Shown in pieces: positions 6,046 to 8,384 of a stretch of DNA of 8,384 bases (the stretch's first letter is position 1; every line of letters begins with the position of its first letter). The DNA is from Geobacter sp. UBA5608 (GTDB taxonomy: Bacteria > Desulfobacterota > Desulfuromonadia > Geobacterales > Pseudopelobacteraceae). The stretch lies in NCBI GenBank assembly GCA_002424705.1, contig DIKW01000007.1:1-8384 (forward strand). Reading direction: 5' to 3'. The notes beneath the pieces were generated by a model that did not search any database, was not told the DNA's origin, and was given only the letters and a program-made list of their open reading frames with translations. The position numbers and the translations under genes were made by a program.

Positions 6046-6058
6046 TTATTTGTTAAGA

Positions 6059-6087
6059 AGTATTATGTTTTGCACCGTTCTTGTCAA
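6059..6087 (-). promoter_or_regulatory. Promoter of the Fur/PerR regulator
   Basis: On the minus strand TTGACA (6082-6087) and AATACT (6059-6064) are separated by 17 bases. The predicted transcript begins around 6051-6054, leaving a short leader with an AGGAG before the GTG start at 6025. The spacer is almost filled by GTGCAAAACAT, containing one copy of the repeated word, so autoregulation is plausible. Confidence 0.62.
6066..6074 (+). repeat. TGTTTTGCA word, copy 2 (regulator promoter spacer)
   Basis: Second copy of the 9-bp word, between the -35 and -10 of the regulator promoter. The match to the katG copy extends to ten bases (ATGTTTTGCA, 6065-6074 and 7611-7620). The position inside a promoter spacer is shared with the katG copy. 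Confidence 0.5.
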
Positions 6088-6128
6088 GAAAACATTGCGC
6101 ATGGCAGCGATCTCCAGACGCGCTGGAC

Positions 6129-6156
6129 TTGTAGATTCCTCAAACTGCGCTACACT
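6129..6156 (+). promoter_or_regulatory. Candidate promoter of the cytidylate-kinase-like gene
   Basis: TTGTAG (6129-6134) and TACACT (6151-6156) each match the sigma-70 hexamers at 4 of 6 positions, with a 16-base spacer. It diverges from the regulator promoter about 40 bases away and leaves a leader of about 30 bases. Confidence 0.4.
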
Positions 6157-6193
6157 ACTGAACAGCGTCTTCTGATGAGAAAGGAAGTGCCTG

Positions 6194-6922
6194 ATGCCTG
6201 ACAATCTGTTCATACCGTCGGTTGACCTGCGGATTGGCGCGCTGGAGGAGTACAACCGCACGCAGAAAGAGAAGGCAGTGCAGCATCTTCGTCAGCCACG
6301 GCCAAACCCCTGCATCACCCTGTCGCGGCAGTTTGGCTGTCAAGGGTATCCTGTGGCCGAACAGCTCTGCCAACTGATGCAGCAACAGACTGGCGAAGCG
6401 TGGCTCCTGATCGACCGGGCGGTACTTGACGAGGTGGCACGTCGTCACAATATCTCTCGCGATATTCTGGAGAGTTTGGGTGACAAGAACCGGATCGTCG
6501 ATGACCTGCTGGCGACCTTTTCCCCCCGCTGGACCCATAGCCAGGACTGTTTTCGTCTGCTCTGCAAGCATGTGGTGTCATTGGCCGAACAGGGCAATGT
6601 GATCATCATGGAGTTGGGCGGTGCGATCCTGACAAAGCATTTTGAGCATGCCTGGCATTTTAGGGTGTACGGGTCGCAGCGCTTCAAGGTGCGTACCACC
6701 GCCCAGCGCTTGCAGATACCGGAGGAGGAGGCAGAGCGGTTGGTGCTGAAGCAGCAGCGACAGCGTGATGCCTTTACCAGGGATTTTCTGCACCAAAATG
6801 ATCATGATCCGTTGTTGTACGACCTGCTGTTCAACAATGACCGTTCACAACCGGAGCAGATTGCCCAATGTATTGCGCGTTATGTGACCACGGCCCTGGA
6901 AGAAAAAAGGATACGCAGATAA
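6194..6922 (+). CDS. Cytidylate kinase-like family protein
   Basis: A 242-residue soluble protein of the cytidylate kinase-like P-loop family. After an N-terminal extension of about 38 residues comes ITLSRQFGCQGYPVAEQL, with the family's altered P-loop SRQFGxxG at 44-51. Later segments include LLIDRAVLDEVARRHN, the basic lid-like stretch with RQRD at 189-192, and DPLLYDLLFNNDR at 205-217, typical of the family. It probably phosphorylates a nucleotide or another small substrate, but the substrate of this family is not settled and it is not the housekeeping CMP kinase Cmk. The start has AGGAAG 6 nt upstream. It is transcribed away from the regulator gene and lies 95 nt before rubrerythrin. A link to stress response is only suggested by position. 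Confidence 0.85.
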   Translation: MPDNLFIPSVDLRIGALEEYNRTQKEKAVQHLRQPRPNPCITLSRQFGCQGYPVAEQLCQLMQQQTGEAWLLIDRAVLDEVARRHNISRDILESLGDKNRIVDDLLATFSPRWTHSQDCFRLLCKHVVSLAEQGNVIIMELGGAILTKHFEHAWHFRVYGSQRFKVRTTAQRLQIPEEEAERLVLKQQRQRDAFTRDFLHQNDHDPLLYDLLFNNDRSQPEQIAQCIARYVTTALEEKRIRR

Positions 6923-6929
6923 AATGGCC

Positions 6930-6958
6930 TTGACATGTTACTAAATAGGTATTATTCC
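6930..6958 (+). promoter_or_regulatory. Candidate promoter of rubrerythrin
   Basis: A perfect TTGACA lies at 6930-6935, eight bases after the previous stop codon. No ideal -10 follows at 17 bases: TATTCC (6953-6958) is weak and the better TATTAT (6950-6955) has a 14-base spacer. Such a promoter could depend on regulation. The TAGGTATTATTC word (6946-6957), shared with the katG upstream region, overlaps it. Confidence 0.45.
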
Positions 6959-7017
6959 TGTTTGCAAAGAGATAGCGCGAGTCAAGACACTACTACAACC
7001 ATAAGGAGGATGTACCG

Positions 7018-7524
7018 ATGGCGAATGGACCGAAGACCGAGCAGAATCTGATGGATGCCTTTGCCGGCGAATCGCAGGCCAACCGTAAATACCTGGCCTT
7101 TGCAAAGCAGGCCGATGCAGAAGGCTTGCCCCAGGTGGCCCGCCTGTTCCGTGCTGCTGCCGAGGCTGAGACGGTACATGCCCATGCCCACTTGAAGGCG
7201 CTGGGCGGCATCAAGAGTACGAAAGAAAATCTACAGGAGGCGATTGGCGGCGAGACCCACGAGTTCAAGGAGATGTATCCGCCGATGATCGAGGATGCCA
7301 AGCAGGAAGGGGCCAGCGAGGCGCTGCGTTCCTTCAGCTATGCCAACACCGTTGAGAAGACCCATGCCGAACTGTATCAGAAGGCCTTCGACACCCTGGG
7401 CCAGGCCGGTGAGCAGTTCGATTACTACGTCTGTCCGATCTGTGGCCACACCCACGAGAAGGCTGCGCCGGATAAATGCCCGGTCTGCGGTGTGGCAGGT
7501 TCGATGTTTGTCCAGATCAAGTAG
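7018..7524 (+). CDS. rbr: Rubrerythrin (NADH-linked peroxidase)
   Basis: A 168-residue rubrerythrin that reduces hydrogen peroxide to water in the cytoplasm of anaerobes and microaerophiles. The N-terminal four-helix bundle carries the di-iron ligands: Glu18 in AGESQANRKY, Glu51 and His54 in EAETVH, Glu79 and/or Glu82 in GGETHEF, and Glu113 and His116 in VEKTH. The C-terminal rubredoxin-like domain holds a single Fe bound by Cys139, Cys142, Cys154 and Cys157 (CPICG and CPVCG), which passes electrons to the di-iron centre. Length is slightly below the classical Desulfovibrio protein (about 191 residues). A very strong Shine-Dalgarno, AAGGAGG, is 8 nt before the ATG. The gene has its own intrinsic terminator, so it is probably monocistronic and highly expressed. 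PerR control is common for this family. Confidence 0.96.
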   Translation: MANGPKTEQNLMDAFAGESQANRKYLAFAKQADAEGLPQVARLFRAAAEAETVHAHAHLKALGGIKSTKENLQEAIGGETHEFKEMYPPMIEDAKQEGASEALRSFSYANTVEKTHAELYQKAFDTLGQAGEQFDYYVCPICGHTHEKAAPDKCPVCGVAGSMFVQIK

Positions 7525-7537
7525 GCACGTCTTCAGC

Positions 7538-7570
7538 AAGCGGGTTGCCGGTCGGCACCCGCTTTTTTTA
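7538..7570 (+). terminator. Intrinsic terminator after rubrerythrin
   Basis: A hairpin with outer arms AAGCGGGT and ACCCGCTT and inner arms GCCG and CGGC closing a 2-base loop, with one unpaired T in the left arm. It is followed by a run of T. It starts 13 bases after the stop codon and is a textbook rho-independent terminator. Confidence 0.92.
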
Positions 7571-7605
7571 AAGCCCAGTGTTAGGTATTTTTCTTTTGTA
7601 GTTAG

Positions 7606-7633
7606 TTGCCATGTTTTGCAGATGGGGTACGAT
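7606..7633 (+). promoter_or_regulatory. Candidate katG promoter
   Basis: TTGCCA (7606-7611, 5/6 to the -35 consensus) and TACGAT (7628-7633, 4/6 to the -10) are 16 bases apart. The spacer contains the TGTTTTGCA word at 7612-7620, in the same relative place as in the regulator promoter. The leader would be about 85 bases and include the inverted repeat. Confidence 0.45.
7612..7620 (+). repeat. TGTTTTGCA word, copy 3 (katG promoter spacer)
   Basis: Identical to the two copies in the leader of the Fur/PerR gene. The shared sequence extends one base left (ATGTTTTGCA). It is a candidate repressor site for katG; inference. Confidence 0.45.
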
Positions 7634-7663
7634 GGTGTGGTTAGAGTGTTGTGCTGTGCAGGC

Positions 7664-7684
7664 GCTGGCCGAGGATCGGCCAGC
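7664..7684 (+). repeat. Perfect inverted repeat in the katG leader
   Basis: Arms GCTGGCCGA and TCGGCCAGC are perfectly complementary around a 3-base GGA loop. It lies between the candidate promoter and the Shine-Dalgarno, 39 bases before the ATG. No T-tract follows, so it is not a standard terminator. It could be an mRNA-stabilising 5-prime hairpin or a protein-binding palindrome. Confidence 0.75.
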
Positions 7685-7723
7685 ATGGTGTGTGGAAAGT
7701 AAGCCACGAAAGGAGCGCAGTTC

Positions 7724-8384
7724 ATGAGTGACAACAATACATGTCCGGTGACGGGAAAATCCAGCAGGCAGGTGGCGGGCGGTGGTACCTCGAACCGTGA
7801 TTGGTGGCCGAACCAGCTGAACCTCCATATCTTGCACCAGCAATCCGCCAAATCCAATCCAATGGGCGAAGCCTTCAACTACCGTGAGGAGTTTAAAAAA
7901 CTCGATCTTGCGGCCATTAAAAAGGATCTGATCGCCCTGATGACCGACTCGCAGGAATGGTGGCCGGCCGACTGGGGGCACTACGGCGGTCTGATGATCC
8001 GGATGGCCTGGCACAGCGCCGGCACCTATCGGATGGGGGACGGTCGCGGCGGGGCCGGCTCCGGGTCCCAGCGCCTGGCGCCGCTCAACAGCTGGCCGGA
8101 CAACGTGAACCTGGACAAGGCCCGTCGCCTGCTCTGGCCGATCAAGCAGAAGTACGGACGCAGCATATCCTGGGCCGACTTGATGATCCTGGCCGGCAAC
8201 TGCGCCCTGGAGTCGATGGGCTTCAAGACCTTCGGTTTCGGCGGCGGCCGCGAGGATGTCTGGGAGCCGGAAGAGGATGTCTACTGGGGCTCCGAAGAGG
8301 AGTGGCTGGCCACCAGCGACAAACCCAAGAGCCGCTACAGTGGCGAACGGGATCTGGAGAACCCGCTGGCCGCCGTGCAGATGG
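7724..8384 (+). CDS. katG: Catalase-peroxidase, N-terminal part (runs off the window)
   Basis: The first 220 codons of a bifunctional heme catalase-peroxidase, which normally has about 720-740 residues, so about 30% is present. The N-terminal CPVTGKS and NRDWWPNQLNLHILHQ are typical. The distal heme pocket is intact: Arg93, Trp96 and His97 in MIRMAWHSAGTYR, where the Trp belongs to the Met-Tyr-Trp crosslink unique to KatG. DGRGGAGSGSQRLAPLNSWPDN follows, then GFGGGREDVWEPEEDVYWG. The frame ends at ENPLAAVQM, just before the expected Tyr of the crosslink. It detoxifies high peroxide, complementing rubrerythrin, which suits low levels. AGGAG is 8 nt before the ATG. No signal peptide is seen, so it is cytoplasmic. 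Cytosolic location and PerR-type control are inferred. Confidence 0.97.
   Translation, partial: MSDNNTCPVTGKSSRQVAGGGTSNRDWWPNQLNLHILHQQSAKSNPMGEAFNYREEFKKLDLAAIKKDLIALMTDSQEWWPADWGHYGGLMIRMAWHSAGTYRMGDGRGGAGSGSQRLAPLNSWPDNVNLDKARRLLWPIKQKYGRSISWADLMILAGNCALESMGFKTFGFGGGREDVWEPEEDVYWGSEEEWLATSDKPKSRYSGERDLENPLAAVQM

Larger units (their letters stand above)
7571..7723 (+). other. katG upstream region
   Basis: About 150 bases between the rubrerythrin terminator and katG with no gene. From left to right it holds the TAGGTATTTTTC word shared with the rubrerythrin promoter (7582-7593), a candidate promoter with an internal TGTTTTGCA (7606-7633), a perfect 9-bp inverted repeat in the leader (7664-7684), and the AGGAG Shine-Dalgarno. 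Confidence 0.6.

Noticed and set aside
6155..6571. Minus-strand open frames within the cytidylate-kinase-like gene
   Set aside because: They are opposite-strand shadows of a gene with clear family motifs and a Shine-Dalgarno.
7231..7878. 215-codon minus-strand frame across the rubrerythrin end, terminator and katG start
   Set aside because: It runs through an intrinsic terminator and two well-supported plus-strand genes, and its translation has no recognisable domain.

Overview
The window looks like chromosomal DNA from a Geobacter-type bacterium (Desulfuromonadota, Geobacterales; possibly Trichlorobacter/Geobacter lovleyi-like). This is inferred from gene content and arrangement, not from a database match. 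The pointers are a ferrous-iron operon with two feoA genes, a DUF3793/DUF2325/HemP module, a monoheme c-type cytochrome beside feo, and rubrerythrin next to a Fur/PerR regulator. Gene density is high, G+C is moderate to high, and nearly every gene has a good Shine-Dalgarno sequence. No mobile element, CRISPR array, tRNA or rRNA is visible.

Left part, 49-5472, all on the minus strand and so read right to left: an iron operon. Order of transcription: DUF3793 protein, DUF2325 protein, HemP, outer-membrane beta-barrel protein, FeoA-like protein with a Cys/His-rich insert, classical FeoA, FeoB, a 40-residue FeoB-associated Cys-rich membrane protein, and a periplasmic monoheme cytochrome c. Four junctions are 4-nt overlaps or 1-3 nt gaps, implying translational coupling. 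The only clear promoter is in front of DUF3793 (TTGACA -35), with a 14/19 match to the Fur box between it and the Shine-Dalgarno. Two genes here, hemP and the 40-residue protein, are very short and easy to miss.

Middle, 5573-6025, minus strand: a Fur-superfamily regulator. It carries an Asp at the position that separates peroxide-sensing PerR from Fur, and has its own promoter.

Right part, plus strand: a cytidylate-kinase-like protein diverging from the regulator, then rubrerythrin with a strong intrinsic terminator, then the first 220 codons of catalase-peroxidase katG, which runs off the window.

Taken together, the window couples Fe(II) import with peroxide defence. The regulator between the two halves is the obvious candidate link. 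A 9-bp word, TGTTTTGCA, occurs twice in the regulator leader and once inside the katG promoter, with weaker forms at the rubrerythrin and iron-operon promoters. It is the best candidate for an undescribed operator. The least understood parts are the DUF3793-DUF2325-HemP module and the metal-ligand-rich FeoA variant.
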